Shown one piece after another: positions 18,214 to 26,018 of a stretch of 64,000 nucleotides of DNA (its first letter is position 1; every line of letters starts with the position of its first letter). This DNA comes from Pseudomonas monteilii NBRC 103158 = DSM 14164 (GTDB lineage: Bacteria; Pseudomonadota; Gammaproteobacteria; Pseudomonadales; Pseudomonadaceae), in NCBI RefSeq assembly GCF_000730605.1, contig NZ_BBIS01000009.1, forward strand, positions 62,001 to 126,000. The letters are read 5' to 3'. Under the pieces are notes generated by a model. The model made no database searches. It saw only the letters and a list, made by a program, of their open reading frames with translations, and was not told where the DNA came from. A program made the position numbers and the translations under genes.

Positions 18214-18286
18214 AGCGGTTTTAGCCGCGAAGCAGACAACGCGGTGTATGGCACCGGCTACGCCGGTGTTCGCGGCTAAAGCCGCT
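18214..18286. repeat. REP-like inverted repeat (AGCGGTTTTAGCCGCGAA type)
   Basis: 18-bp arms 18214-18231 and 18269-18286 pair with one mismatch. It is a different family from the GGCC..TTCGCGGG repeats elsewhere in the window. It lies between the divergent LysR and binding-protein genes. Confidence 0.7.
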
Positions 18287-18305
18287 TCTGCAGGTTTTCT
18301 GTAAA

Positions 18306-18328
18306 TTTGCATATTAGGTTATTCCTAA
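18306..18328 (+). promoter_or_regulatory. Putative activator site upstream of the sulfonate-binding-protein genes
   Basis: TTTGCATATT (18306-18315), identical to the minus-strand 10-mer at 23228-23237, overlaps a short dyad TTAGG-TTATT-CCTAA (18314-18328). About 45 nt downstream is a weak -10-like TACAGT (18359-18364). This is consistent with a shared activator but not proven. Confidence 0.4.
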
Positions 18329-18414
18329 AATCACTTTTTGTAATTAAGCACTTCTCGCTACAGTCGCAGCTCCCGGGCCGCAAGACGCCGCCCGCCACGA
18401 CACCGAGGAGCGCC

Positions 18415-19380
18415 ATGTCCATTCGTTCGAAGTTGCTGACCCTTGCCGCCGCTGCGCTGCTGGCCAGCCAGGCTGCCGCCAGCGAGCGCCTGACCCTGCG
18501 TATCGGCGACCAGAAAGGCAATATGCGCGCCCAACTGGAGGCCGCCGACGCCCTGCGCGATTTGCCCTATGACATTCACTGGGCTGAGTTTCCCGCCGCC
18601 GCACCGCTGGCCGAGGCGCTCAATGCCGGCGCCATCGACGCCGGCATCATCGGCGATGCGCCGCTGTTGTTCGTGCTGGCCTCGGGGGCGCCGGTCAAGG
18701 CCATCGCGGTGGACAAATCCGACCCCTATGGCACCGCGCTGCTGGTGCGCCCGGACGCTCAACTGCACAGCGCCGCCGACCTCAAGGGCAAGCGCATCGC
18801 CACCGGTCGCGGTTCGATCGGGCATCACCTGGCGCTCAAGGCGCTGGATCAGGTCGGCTTGAGCGAAAAGGACGTGGAGTTTCGCTTTCTTGGCCCGGTG
18901 GACGCCAAGATCGCCCTGGCCAACGGTTCGGTGGACGCCTGGTCGACCTGGGAGCCCTACACCGCGCTGGCCGAACTGAGCGGGCAGGGCAGGGTACTGG
19001 TGAACGGCCGCGGCCTATCCAGCGGCAACAGCTTCCTCGCCGCCACCGACAAGGCCCTGGACGAACCTGCCCGACGCGCTGCGCTGCAGGACTACCTCAA
19101 CCGTCTGGCCGGCGCCCAGGTGTGGGCCAACCAGCACCTGGACACCTACGCCAAGAACCTGGCCGCGATCATCGGCTTCCCCGAGGACGCCGCGCGCCTG
19201 CAATTCGAGCGACGCCAGTTGCGCTGGCAGGTGATTGACCCACGCACCGTGGCCGAACAACAGGAAACCGCCGACTTCTACCAGGCCCACGGCCTGATGA
19301 ACCAACGCCTTGATGTGGCGCCGACCTTCGCCACCGGCTTTACCGTGCCGACCAACGCCAAGCTGGCCGCACAACCCTGA
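18415..19380 (+). CDS. Aliphatic sulfonate-type ABC substrate-binding protein (SsuA family)
   Basis: 321 residues from the ATG at 18415, selected because GAGGAG lies 4 nt upstream and a clean signal peptide (MSIRSKLLTLAAAALLASQAAA) follows. Periplasmic receptor with LRIGDQKGN near the N-terminus, GIIGDAPLLFVLASGAPVKAI, LKGKRIATGRGSIGHHLALKAL and DAWSTWEPYTALAE, typical of SsuA/taurine/nitrate-type proteins. A second homologue follows after 16 nt. No SsuB or SsuC partner is encoded next to them, so they must use a permease and ATPase from elsewhere or feed a different system. Confidence 0.9.
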   Translation: MSIRSKLLTLAAAALLASQAAASERLTLRIGDQKGNMRAQLEAADALRDLPYDIHWAEFPAAAPLAEALNAGAIDAGIIGDAPLLFVLASGAPVKAIAVDKSDPYGTALLVRPDAQLHSAADLKGKRIATGRGSIGHHLALKALDQVGLSEKDVEFRFLGPVDAKIALANGSVDAWSTWEPYTALAELSGQGRVLVNGRGLSSGNSFLAATDKALDEPARRAALQDYLNRLAGAQVWANQHLDTYAKNLAAIIGFPEDAARLQFERRQLRWQVIDPRTVAEQQETADFYQAHGLMNQRLDVAPTFATGFTVPTNAKLAAQP

Positions 19381-19396
19381 CCCGGAGACCCGCCCC

Positions 19397-20353
19397 ATGA
19401 CCTTCAAACCCCTGCGCCGTGTGGCCCTGGTGCTGCTGGCCAGCGCCTTGCTGCCGAGCTTTGCCAGTGCCGAGCAGACCCTGCGCATCGGCTACCAGAA
19501 ATCCTCGACCCTGCTGACCCTGCTCAAGGCCCGCGGCACCCTCGAACAACGCCTGCAAGCCGAGGGCATCCGCATTAGCTGGCACGAATTCCCCAGCGGC
19601 CTGCCGCTGCTGGAGGCACTGAACCTGGGTAATGTCGACCTGTCGGCGGACGTCGCAGATACCGTGCCGGTGTTCACCCAGGCCGCCGGCGCCAAGCTTA
19701 CCTACTTTGCCCGGGAAACCCCTTCACCCACGGCCCAGGCGATCCTGGTGCCGGCAGACTCACCGCTCAAGACCCTGGCCGGCCTCAAGGGCAAGCGCGT
19801 TGCGGTGACCAAGGCCGCAGGCAGCCACTACCTGCTGATCCAGGCCCTGGCCAAGGCCGGGCTGACCTTCAAGGACATCACCCCGGCCTACCTGATTCCC
19901 GCCGACGGCCGAGCCGCCTTCGAGAACCACAAGGTCGATGCCTGGGTGACCTGGGACCCGTACGTGGCCAGTGCCCAGCGCCAGCAGAACGCGCGTATCC
20001 TGGCCGATGGCAGCGAGCTGGCCAGCTACCAGCGGTACTACCTGGCCGGGAGCGACTATGCCAAGACCCATCCCGAGGTGCTGCAGCAGGTGTACCTGGC
20101 TCTGCGCGAGGCAGGTGCCTGGACCAAGGCCAATCCGGCGGAGGCTGCGCGTATTCTCGGCCCATTGTGGGGCAACCTGGACAGCGCCACGGTGCAGCAG
20201 GCCAACGCGCGGCGCAGTTATGACGTGCAGCCGGTAAAGCTGGACAACCTGGCTGAGCAGCAGCGTATCGCCGATGCGTTCTATCGCGAGGGGCTGCTGC
20301 CAAAGGCGGTGGATGCCAGCTCGGTGAGCCTTTATGAGCCGGCACAGGACTAG
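19397..20353 (+). CDS. Second aliphatic sulfonate-type ABC substrate-binding protein (SsuA family)
   Basis: 318 residues from the ATG at 19397, where a signal peptide begins (MTFKPLRRVALVLLASALLPSFASA). Core motifs: LRIGYQKSSTLLTLLKARGTLEQRL, ISWHEFPSGLPLLEALNLGNVDLSADV, LKGKRVAVTKAAGSHYLLIQALAKAGL and DAWVTWDPYVASA. These are closer to canonical SsuA than the first copy. It follows the first binding protein by 16 nt and is co-transcribed. It is convergent with the TonB receptor gene; the 72-nt gap holds no clear terminator. Confidence 0.92.
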   Translation: MTFKPLRRVALVLLASALLPSFASAEQTLRIGYQKSSTLLTLLKARGTLEQRLQAEGIRISWHEFPSGLPLLEALNLGNVDLSADVADTVPVFTQAAGAKLTYFARETPSPTAQAILVPADSPLKTLAGLKGKRVAVTKAAGSHYLLIQALAKAGLTFKDITPAYLIPADGRAAFENHKVDAWVTWDPYVASAQRQQNARILADGSELASYQRYYLAGSDYAKTHPEVLQQVYLALREAGAWTKANPAEAARILGPLWGNLDSATVQQANARRSYDVQPVKLDNLAEQQRIADAFYREGLLPKAVDASSVSLYEPAQD

Positions 20354-20425
20354 CCATTGTTCTTAGGTCAAGCGTCACCGAACTGAAGACTGTGCGTGGA
20401 ATTGTTGGGCAGCCTGCGCCTGTGG

Positions 20426-22903
20426 TCAGAAGTCGTAGGCGATTTTGCTGTACCAGAATCCGCCGCCAGGATGGAAAGGGGGGGATCCGTAGTTGTACTT
20501 GTAGGCAGCCTGGGTAATGCCGTTGTTGTCGGGGCGCACGTTGAACAGGTTGGTGCCGCCGATGCTGAGCGTCAGGCTGTCGAAAAACACGTAGGACAGG
20601 TCGAGGTCGGTGATCCACTTGGCGCCAAATGAACGGTCATTGGCCGCATTCTGTTGCCAGGTCTCGACCTTGCCGTAGCGGGTGGTTTGCAGGTTGGCGG
20701 CGAAGTTTCCAAGTGTCCAGTTCGCGCCCAGTATCCATTTGCTGCGCGGGGTGGCCGCCACCAGCAAACCCTCTGCGGCGTGACCAACGACACTGATGCC
20801 CGCATTCTGCAGTGCGGCCGGCGTACCGCGGCTGCCTTCGACGGTCGTCTTGTTGTAGTTGAAGGCCGCGCTCCAGCGCACATCGCCCCAGGCGCCGAAC
20901 TGGCTGCTGTGATCGGCTACCAGGTCGATGCCACGCGTACGGGTATCGAAGGCGTTGGTGTAGTAACTGACCCAGGTATTGCGTGCCACGCCGACGGATT
21001 CGAGGATGTCGCCGATCGCGCCGTTGCCGTTGCTGCGGTCATACAGGTTTTCACTGAGCAGGATGCGGTCGTCGATGTCGATCACATAGGCGTCGGCGGT
21101 GAAGCTGGTACGCGCAGCTGGCTGCCAGGTGATACCAAGCCCTGCGTTACGCGATTTCTCTGGTTTCAGATCCGCTGCGCCCAAGGCTTGAGCTACCTGG
21201 CTGTCCGGCGTTGCGGTGTAACGCAGGGCGGGTACTGCGTTGCCATTGGCATCAGCCGCCGTACGGTTGTCCGTTACGGTGTAGCCGAGCTGGGTCAGAG
21301 AGGGCGCTCGGAAGCCGGAACCCAGGGTACCGCGGACGGCAACCTGGTCAGTAAGCGCGTAGCGGGAGTTCAGCTTGAAGCTGTAGGTGTTTTCCTTGAT
21401 GTCATCATAATGTTCGGCGCGCCCGGCGAGGCCGATGTACCAACGTTGGGTGAGATCGAAGCCAAGATCCAGGTAGGCTGCAAAGTTGTTGCGTTTCAGA
21501 TCGGCCTCGTCTTGCGGGCGGATGGCCAGCACGCCTTGGGCGCCCGTTGAAGGTTGGGAACCATTGGCGACATACAGCTGACTGCCCACCGGGAAGGTGT
21601 AGGGGCCGACGCTGTAGGCGCGTGGGTCATTCCCGGCAAATGTCCTGAAGCGCTCCCAGCGGTGCTCCAGTCCAACGGACACTTGGGTGGGGACGGACAC
21701 ACCGAAAAGCCCATCGAAGTGGCGCGTGATATCCAGGTTGTTGACCCACTGTTCGAACTGCAAGGTCGCCAGGTCATCCCACTTGGTCGGGGACTGGGGG
21801 CCATAGGTCGGGTTGGCAGTCAGGTCGCTGGCATGCTCGATCTTGTTCCGGCCATAGCTGGTGGACAGGTCCCAGTCCCACTCGGCCGCGTTGCCTTTAC
21901 CCCCGAACAGGATCTGATAGTCGGTGTCCTTGAGGTTGTTCAAGGGGTAGTAGCCATCCGGAAACAGCTCCGGGATCGATGCCCCGCCGTTGGCCGCGCG
22001 CAACTGGTTGTTCGCTTCGGTCTTGCGCTCGCCATAGGTGGCATAGGAGTAGAGCTTGAGGTCGTCGGCCAATGGCAGCTCGGCATTGTAGGCCAGATTG
22101 AATGCTTTCAGATCCGGGTCGCCGTTCTTGGTGCTCACATGATCCCAGGCGGCTTGGCGATCATCCTCGAAAAACGCACGGACGCTGTCCGGTGACTTCC
22201 CAACCCACGTAGCGGTACCGCGTTTGCGGGCATCTGCAGACAGGTGCAGGAAGCCCCCGTCACCCAGCTCGAAACCATGATCGGCAGCGCTCTTGATGGT
22301 TTCACCCTGGCCCGAGAACAATTGACCGTAGCTGGCCTCGGCATGACCACCAGAAGCACTGCTCTTGAGGATGATATTGATGACCCCGGCTACTGCGTCC
22401 GAGCCGTATTGGGCTGCAGCGCTGTCCTTGAGCACCTCGATATGGTCGACGGCACTGATCGGGATCATGTCGATGTCGACAGCGTTGGCGCCACTGGTAT
22501 CGATGCTGCCATTGGCGGGGGCAGCGCCGTTATGCCGACGTTTGCCGTTGACCAGTACCAGCGTGTAGGCCGGCCCAAGGCCGCGATTGCTGAGCGGGCG
22601 TACTTGCGAGTTGACCCCGGCGATGTTGGTGCCGAAGTTGAACGATGGCAGCAATTTCGATATGGCTTCCGACAGTTCCGCCCGACCGGTCTTGAGCAGT
22701 TGCTCGCTGTTGATGATGTCGATGGGCGCTGGGCTGTCGGCGACCGTACGTTGTTGCCCACGCAGGCCAGTGGAAATTACCGAGACGGTGTCGAGCCGAG
22801 TCTCCTCCTGCTCGGCTGCCTGCACTGAGAGTTGCGGCAGCGCCAGGCATGCGACGAGTGCTGTCAGCCCTGATCGCAGTGGAAAGGGCGGGCGTTGGTT
22901 CAT
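20426..22903 (-). CDS. TonB-dependent outer-membrane receptor
   Basis: 825 residues from the ATG at 22903 (AAGGAA upstream; an in-frame start eight codons earlier lacks one). Signal peptide about 1-36, plug about 50-180 (YTLVLVNGKRRH, DSAAAQYGSDAVAGVINIILK), barrel ending YDF. No STN domain. The plug is a paralogue of the receptor at 1246-3657. It is a single-gene unit under promoter copy D with an unusually long leader of about 275 nt. Being next to two sulfonate-binding proteins suggests uptake of an organosulfur compound across the outer membrane (inference). Confidence 0.9.
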   Translation of the reverse strand: MNQRPPFPLRSGLTALVACLALPQLSVQAAEQEETRLDTVSVISTGLRGQQRTVADSPAPIDIINSEQLLKTGRAELSEAISKLLPSFNFGTNIAGVNSQVRPLSNRGLGPAYTLVLVNGKRRHNGAAPANGSIDTSGANAVDIDMIPISAVDHIEVLKDSAAAQYGSDAVAGVINIILKSSASGGHAEASYGQLFSGQGETIKSAADHGFELGDGGFLHLSADARKRGTATWVGKSPDSVRAFFEDDRQAAWDHVSTKNGDPDLKAFNLAYNAELPLADDLKLYSYATYGERKTEANNQLRAANGGASIPELFPDGYYPLNNLKDTDYQILFGGKGNAAEWDWDLSTSYGRNKIEHASDLTANPTYGPQSPTKWDDLATLQFEQWVNNLDITRHFDGLFGVSVPTQVSVGLEHRWERFRTFAGNDPRAYSVGPYTFPVGSQLYVANGSQPSTGAQGVLAIRPQDEADLKRNNFAAYLDLGFDLTQRWYIGLAGRAEHYDDIKENTYSFKLNSRYALTDQVAVRGTLGSGFRAPSLTQLGYTVTDNRTAADANGNAVPALRYTATPDSQVAQALGAADLKPEKSRNAGLGITWQPAARTSFTADAYVIDIDDRILLSENLYDRSNGNGAIGDILESVGVARNTWVSYYTNAFDTRTRGIDLVADHSSQFGAWGDVRWSAAFNYNKTTVEGSRGTPAALQNAGISVVGHAAEGLLVAATPRSKWILGANWTLGNFAANLQTTRYGKVETWQQNAANDRSFGAKWITDLDLSYVFFDSLTLSIGGTNLFNVRPDNNGITQAAYKYNYGSPPFHPGGGFWYSKIAYDF

Positions 22904-23068
22904 GTTGAGCTTTCCTTGTGTTGGCAAGCGGCAATCAGGGGCCGCGTTTTGTTAAGCCAGCACTGGCCCTTGGTGCGGGTACAGGATGCTTAGTCCCGAT
23001 ACAGTGGGACGTGTTGTATGGTGGGTGGGTTGGCCTGAGCGTGGGGGTGTTGGCATGCAGCGTTGGTC

Positions 23069-23133
23069 CCTCATCACGGGTGTAGGGGGGCAGATCGCTG
23101 CGCCGCTCGCTTTAGCGCCCCAGCGTGATGAGG
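23069..23133 (-). ncRNA. Candidate structured 5' leader of the TonB receptor mRNA
   Basis: A perfect 10-bp stem CCTCATCACG / CGTGATGAGG (23069-23078 and 23124-23133) encloses GGGG...CCCC pairing and a small CGCT-AA-AGCG hairpin, giving a nested stem. It lies in the predicted 275-nt leader between promoter copy D and the start codon. It could be a cis-regulatory RNA. A plain repeat or protein-binding dyad is also possible. I do not recognise a known riboswitch. Confidence 0.35.
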
Positions 23134-23172
23134 TGGCCGTGTAAGACCGTATTCTTATATTTTTCCTCTGTA

Positions 23173-23200
23173 AAAGGCTTTTTCGTTATAAGCTAATTAT
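23173..23200 (-). promoter_or_regulatory. Island promoter core, copy D (TonB receptor)
   Basis: 28-bp ungapped match to copies A-C. It has the best -10 of the set, TATAAC (23185-23190, minus strand), with GCAT exactly 40 nt upstream (23231-23234) inside TTTGCATATT. It shares TAAGACCGTATTC downstream with copy C. The rest of the 22904-23371 gap is AT-rich promoter sequence and leader without a supported gene. Confidence 0.65.
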
Positions 23201-23371
23201 TACTACTACTGATTTATCGTTGTTTGAAATATGCAAAATTAGAATTTTAAACTTCTGGATGGCTAGCCTTCCTTGACCCGCACGATTCAGGGCTGCATCG
23301 ATATGAATGTAACCCGGCTACGTTGACGGCGCATGGATGGGGACAGACAACAACAAATGGAAAGGTGCGTT

Positions 23372-23932
23372 ATGAGTGGTGTTCTGATTGATGCAAGCCA
23401 GGCGACGTTGCTGGTTGTCGATGTGCAGGAAAAGCTGATAGGTGCCATGCATGAGGCCGAGCGCCTCACCGCACGGGTCGAGTGGCTGGTGGCTGCCTGC
23501 GCGCGGCTGGCCTTGCCGGTGGTGTTTTCCGAGCAGTATCCCAAGGGCCTCGGCCCGACCCTGGCACGGCTGAGGGAAGCCTGCGCTTCGGCGCCGGTGG
23601 TGGAGAAGCTGCATTTTTCGTGCGTACCCGCCGAATGCCTGCCGCAGGCGATGATGCAGCGTGAGCAGGTCATTCTCTGTGGCATCGAATGCCATGTGTG
23701 CGTGCTGCAGACCGCACTCGACCTGCTGGCCAGCGGCAAGCAGGTGTTCGTGGTCGCCGACGCCACGTCGAGCCGCACAGCGGAAAACCACCTCGCGGCG
23801 CTCCAGCGCATGGCGGCGGCTGGCGTTCAGGTCGTCACCCGCGAAATGGTCGTGTTCGAACTACTGCGCAGTGCAAGCCACGAACAGTTCCGTGAAATCA
23901 GCAAAGCCTTCCTGGCGGGCGAGCAGCCTTAG
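23372..23932 (+). CDS. Isochorismatase-family cysteine hydrolase
   Basis: 186 residues. The ATG at 23372 is preferred because GGAAAGG lies just upstream. The catalytic triad is visible: Asp17 (LVVDVQEKL), Lys79 (VVEKLHFSC) and Cys110 (GIECHVCVLQTALDLL). This subgroup resembles YcaC-type and other stand-alone hydrolases acting on amides or related C-N bonds; true isochorismatases are longer. It is a single gene convergent with the MDR oxidoreductase. The substrate is unknown. Confidence 0.9.
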   Translation: MSGVLIDASQATLLVVDVQEKLIGAMHEAERLTARVEWLVAACARLALPVVFSEQYPKGLGPTLARLREACASAPVVEKLHFSCVPAECLPQAMMQREQVILCGIECHVCVLQTALDLLASGKQVFVVADATSSRTAENHLAALQRMAAAGVQVVTREMVVFELLRSASHEQFREISKAFLAGEQP

Positions 23933-23974
23933 CTGACCCATGCAGGGTAGCCTGGGTAGTTGTGCTGGCGGCAA

Positions 23975-24982
23975 TCAGAAGCCTTCCAGCACAATCTTGC
24001 CGCGCGCTTTTCCACTTTCGATCATGGCGTGGGCGCGCTTGAGGTGCTCGGCGTTGATCGTACCGTAGTGCTCGCCGAGGGTGGTTTTGAGCACACCACT
24101 GTCGACCAGTTGCGCAACGCGATCGAGCAGTTGGTGCTGCTTGATCATGTCTTCGGTCTTGTACAAAGAACGCGTGAACATGAGTTCCCAGTGCAGCGAC
24201 AGTGACTTGCGCTTGAGCGGCATGACATCCAGCTGCGCCGGGTCGTCGATCAACGCAAGCTTGCCTTGTGGGCGAAGCACTTCTACCAGTTGCGGCAGGT
24301 AGGTGTCGGTGTGGGTAAGGCTGATCACGTAATCGACCGGGCCCAGCTTGAGCGCCTCCAGCTGAAGCGGGAGCGACTCGGTGTGATCGATCACATGATG
24401 GGCGCCCAGTGCCTTTACCCACGCCTGGGTTTCGGGCCTTGACGCTGTGCCGATGACGGTCAGCCGAGTGAGTTTGCTGGCAAGCTGGACCAGGATGGAG
24501 CCAACCCCGCCACCGGCACCGACCACCAGAAGGCGCTGGCCTTCGCCACCGTTTTCTTCAACGCCCAGGCGGTCGAACAGCAGCTCCCAGGCGGTAATGG
24601 AAGTGAGGGGCAGGGCGGCGGCACTGGCATTGTCCAGGCTGCGAGGCTTGTGCCCGACGATGCGTTCATCCACCACATGCAGCTCGCTGTAGCTACCCGG
24701 GCGGTCAATGGCGCCGGCGTAGAAAACTTCATCGCCCGGACGGAACAATGTGACCTCAGGCCCGACCTCGCGGACAACGCCGACAGCGTCCCAGCCCAGC
24801 ACCTGCGGCTGGTCACCGCCGCGGCTTGCACGGATTTTAGTATCAACCGGGTTGACGGCAATGGCCCTGACTTCGACAAGCAGGTCCCGGGCACCGGGTT
24901 TGGGGGTGGGCAGTTCCGCGTCGTACAGCGATTGTGGGGCGTGGATCGGCAAACCGGGTTGGGTGTAAACGACGGCCTTCAT
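23975..24982 (-). CDS. Zinc-independent MDR oxidoreductase (quinone reductase/alcohol dehydrogenase-like)
   Basis: 335 residues from the ATG at 24982, which has a strong GGAGGT site 9 nt upstream. GroES-like N-terminal domain (about 1-125, WDAVGVVREVGPEVTLFRPGDEVFYAG) and a Rossmann domain with LLVVGAGGGVGSILVQLASKL. The catalytic zinc ligands of classical alcohol dehydrogenases are not evident, so an NADPH quinone/enone reductase activity is likely. It is downstream of an SDR gene; the gap between them carries a perfect 12-bp inverted repeat. Confidence 0.88.
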   Translation of the reverse strand: MKAVVYTQPGLPIHAPQSLYDAELPTPKPGARDLLVEVRAIAVNPVDTKIRASRGGDQPQVLGWDAVGVVREVGPEVTLFRPGDEVFYAGAIDRPGSYSELHVVDERIVGHKPRSLDNASAAALPLTSITAWELLFDRLGVEENGGEGQRLLVVGAGGGVGSILVQLASKLTRLTVIGTASRPETQAWVKALGAHHVIDHTESLPLQLEALKLGPVDYVISLTHTDTYLPQLVEVLRPQGKLALIDDPAQLDVMPLKRKSLSLHWELMFTRSLYKTEDMIKQHQLLDRVAQLVDSGVLKTTLGEHYGTINAEHLKRAHAMIESGKARGKIVLEGF

Positions 24983-25010
24983 TGGCGCTACCTCCAGGGT
25001 GGTCGAAAAG

Positions 25011-25059
25011 TGCATTCAGGCTATTCGATTCGATTTGCTCAAAAAACAGCCTGAATGCA
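25011..25059. repeat. Perfect 12-bp inverted repeat upstream of the MDR oxidoreductase gene
   Basis: TGCATTCAGGCT (25011-25022) and AGCCTGAATGCA (25048-25059), 25-nt spacer. It begins about 30 bp before the MDR start codon and about 60 nt after the SDR stop. It could be an operator for the MDR gene or a terminator for the SDR gene (CTTTTC follows on the minus strand). Confidence 0.6.
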
Positions 25060-25117
25060 GTAAGACTTTCTCGTTTTCAATGAAAATGAACGGTGCGGCT
25101 TGGTTTCATCTTGATCA

Positions 25118-25912
25118 CTAGGCCCTGTAGCGGGGCGCGAGCTGGTTGCTGGACAGTTGGCCGAACAAGGCCTGGCGGCTGGCTTCGTAATGCTCGAACG
25201 CTTGCAGGTCGTGTACCGAAGGCAGGGAGATCAGCACACCCTTGTCGAAGTCCTGCAGGGCGCCGTCCACCAGGTCCTCGGCCGACATCACGATGGCAGG
25301 GTCGAGGTTTTCGAGCGGCAACCCACCTGTCTGCCAGAGGTCAGTCGCCGTGGCCCCGGGCAGGACAGCCTGGACCTGGACGCCTTTGCCGGCCAGTTCC
25401 TTGTCAAGCGCCTGGGTGAACGCGGTGACATAGGCCTTGCTGCCGCCGTAGACGCCGTTAAGCAGTTCCGGTGCCAGGCTGACGATGGACGAAATGTTGA
25501 TGACCGCGCCTTGTTTGCGCGCCACGAAGCCAGGCACAGCCGCGTAGGTGAGGCGGGTGAGGGCGGTCACGTTGAGGCTGATCATTTCGGCCATGCGCTC
25601 GACGTCACTTTCCAGCAGGCCGGTATGGGTACCGATACCCGCGTTGTTCACCAGCAGGCTGATGCTGGCGTCTTCGCGCAGTTTGCGTTCGACCTTGGCG
25701 AGGTCGGCTGCGTTGGCCAGGTCGGCTGGGAACACTTCCACGTTCTGGCGGGTTTCGCTGGTTAGCCGGGCGGCCAGTGCGTTAAGGCGTTCGCGGTTGC
25801 GTGCTACCAGCACCAGGTCATAGCCACGTCGGGCCAGATGGTCTGCGTAGATCGAGCCGATGCCGGTGGAGGCGCCGGTGATGAGCGCGGTGCCTTTGAA
25901 TTGCTGCGTCAT
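25118..25912 (-). CDS. Short-chain dehydrogenase/reductase (classical SDR)
   Basis: 264 residues from the ATG at 25912 (AGGAG upstream). Cofactor motif TGASTGIG near residue 13, NNAG (VNNAGIGTHTG), catalytic Ser (INISSIV) and YGGSK, the YxxxK pair. Substrate unknown. It is divergently transcribed from the GlxA-type regulator across a 106-bp region with two short palindromes, so the regulator probably controls it. The MDR gene may be co-regulated. Confidence 0.92.
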   Translation of the reverse strand: MTQQFKGTALITGASTGIGSIYADHLARRGYDLVLVARNRERLNALAARLTSETRQNVEVFPADLANAADLAKVERKLREDASISLLVNNAGIGTHTGLLESDVERMAEMISLNVTALTRLTYAAVPGFVARKQGAVINISSIVSLAPELLNGVYGGSKAYVTAFTQALDKELAGKGVQVQAVLPGATATDLWQTGGLPLENLDPAIVMSAEDLVDGALQDFDKGVLISLPSVHDLQAFEHYEASRQALFGQLSSNQLAPRYRA

Positions 25913-25948
25913 GGTGATGCTCCTGTGTTTGGGTGTGGAGCCATCATG

Positions 25949-25988
25949 CAAAATGTATTTTGTGACTTAAATGACGTATATGATACGT
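25949..25988. promoter_or_regulatory. Two palindromes in the SDR / GlxA-regulator divergent promoter
   Basis: CAAAAT-GT-ATTTTG (25949-25962) and ACGTAT-ATG-ATACGT (25974-25988), both perfect dyads, about 12 bp apart. They lie between divergent genes, where operators for the adjacent regulator would be expected. Confidence 0.5.
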
Positions 25989-26018
25989 TTTCAGGACATC
26001 GCAAAGAGGGCTTCAATC

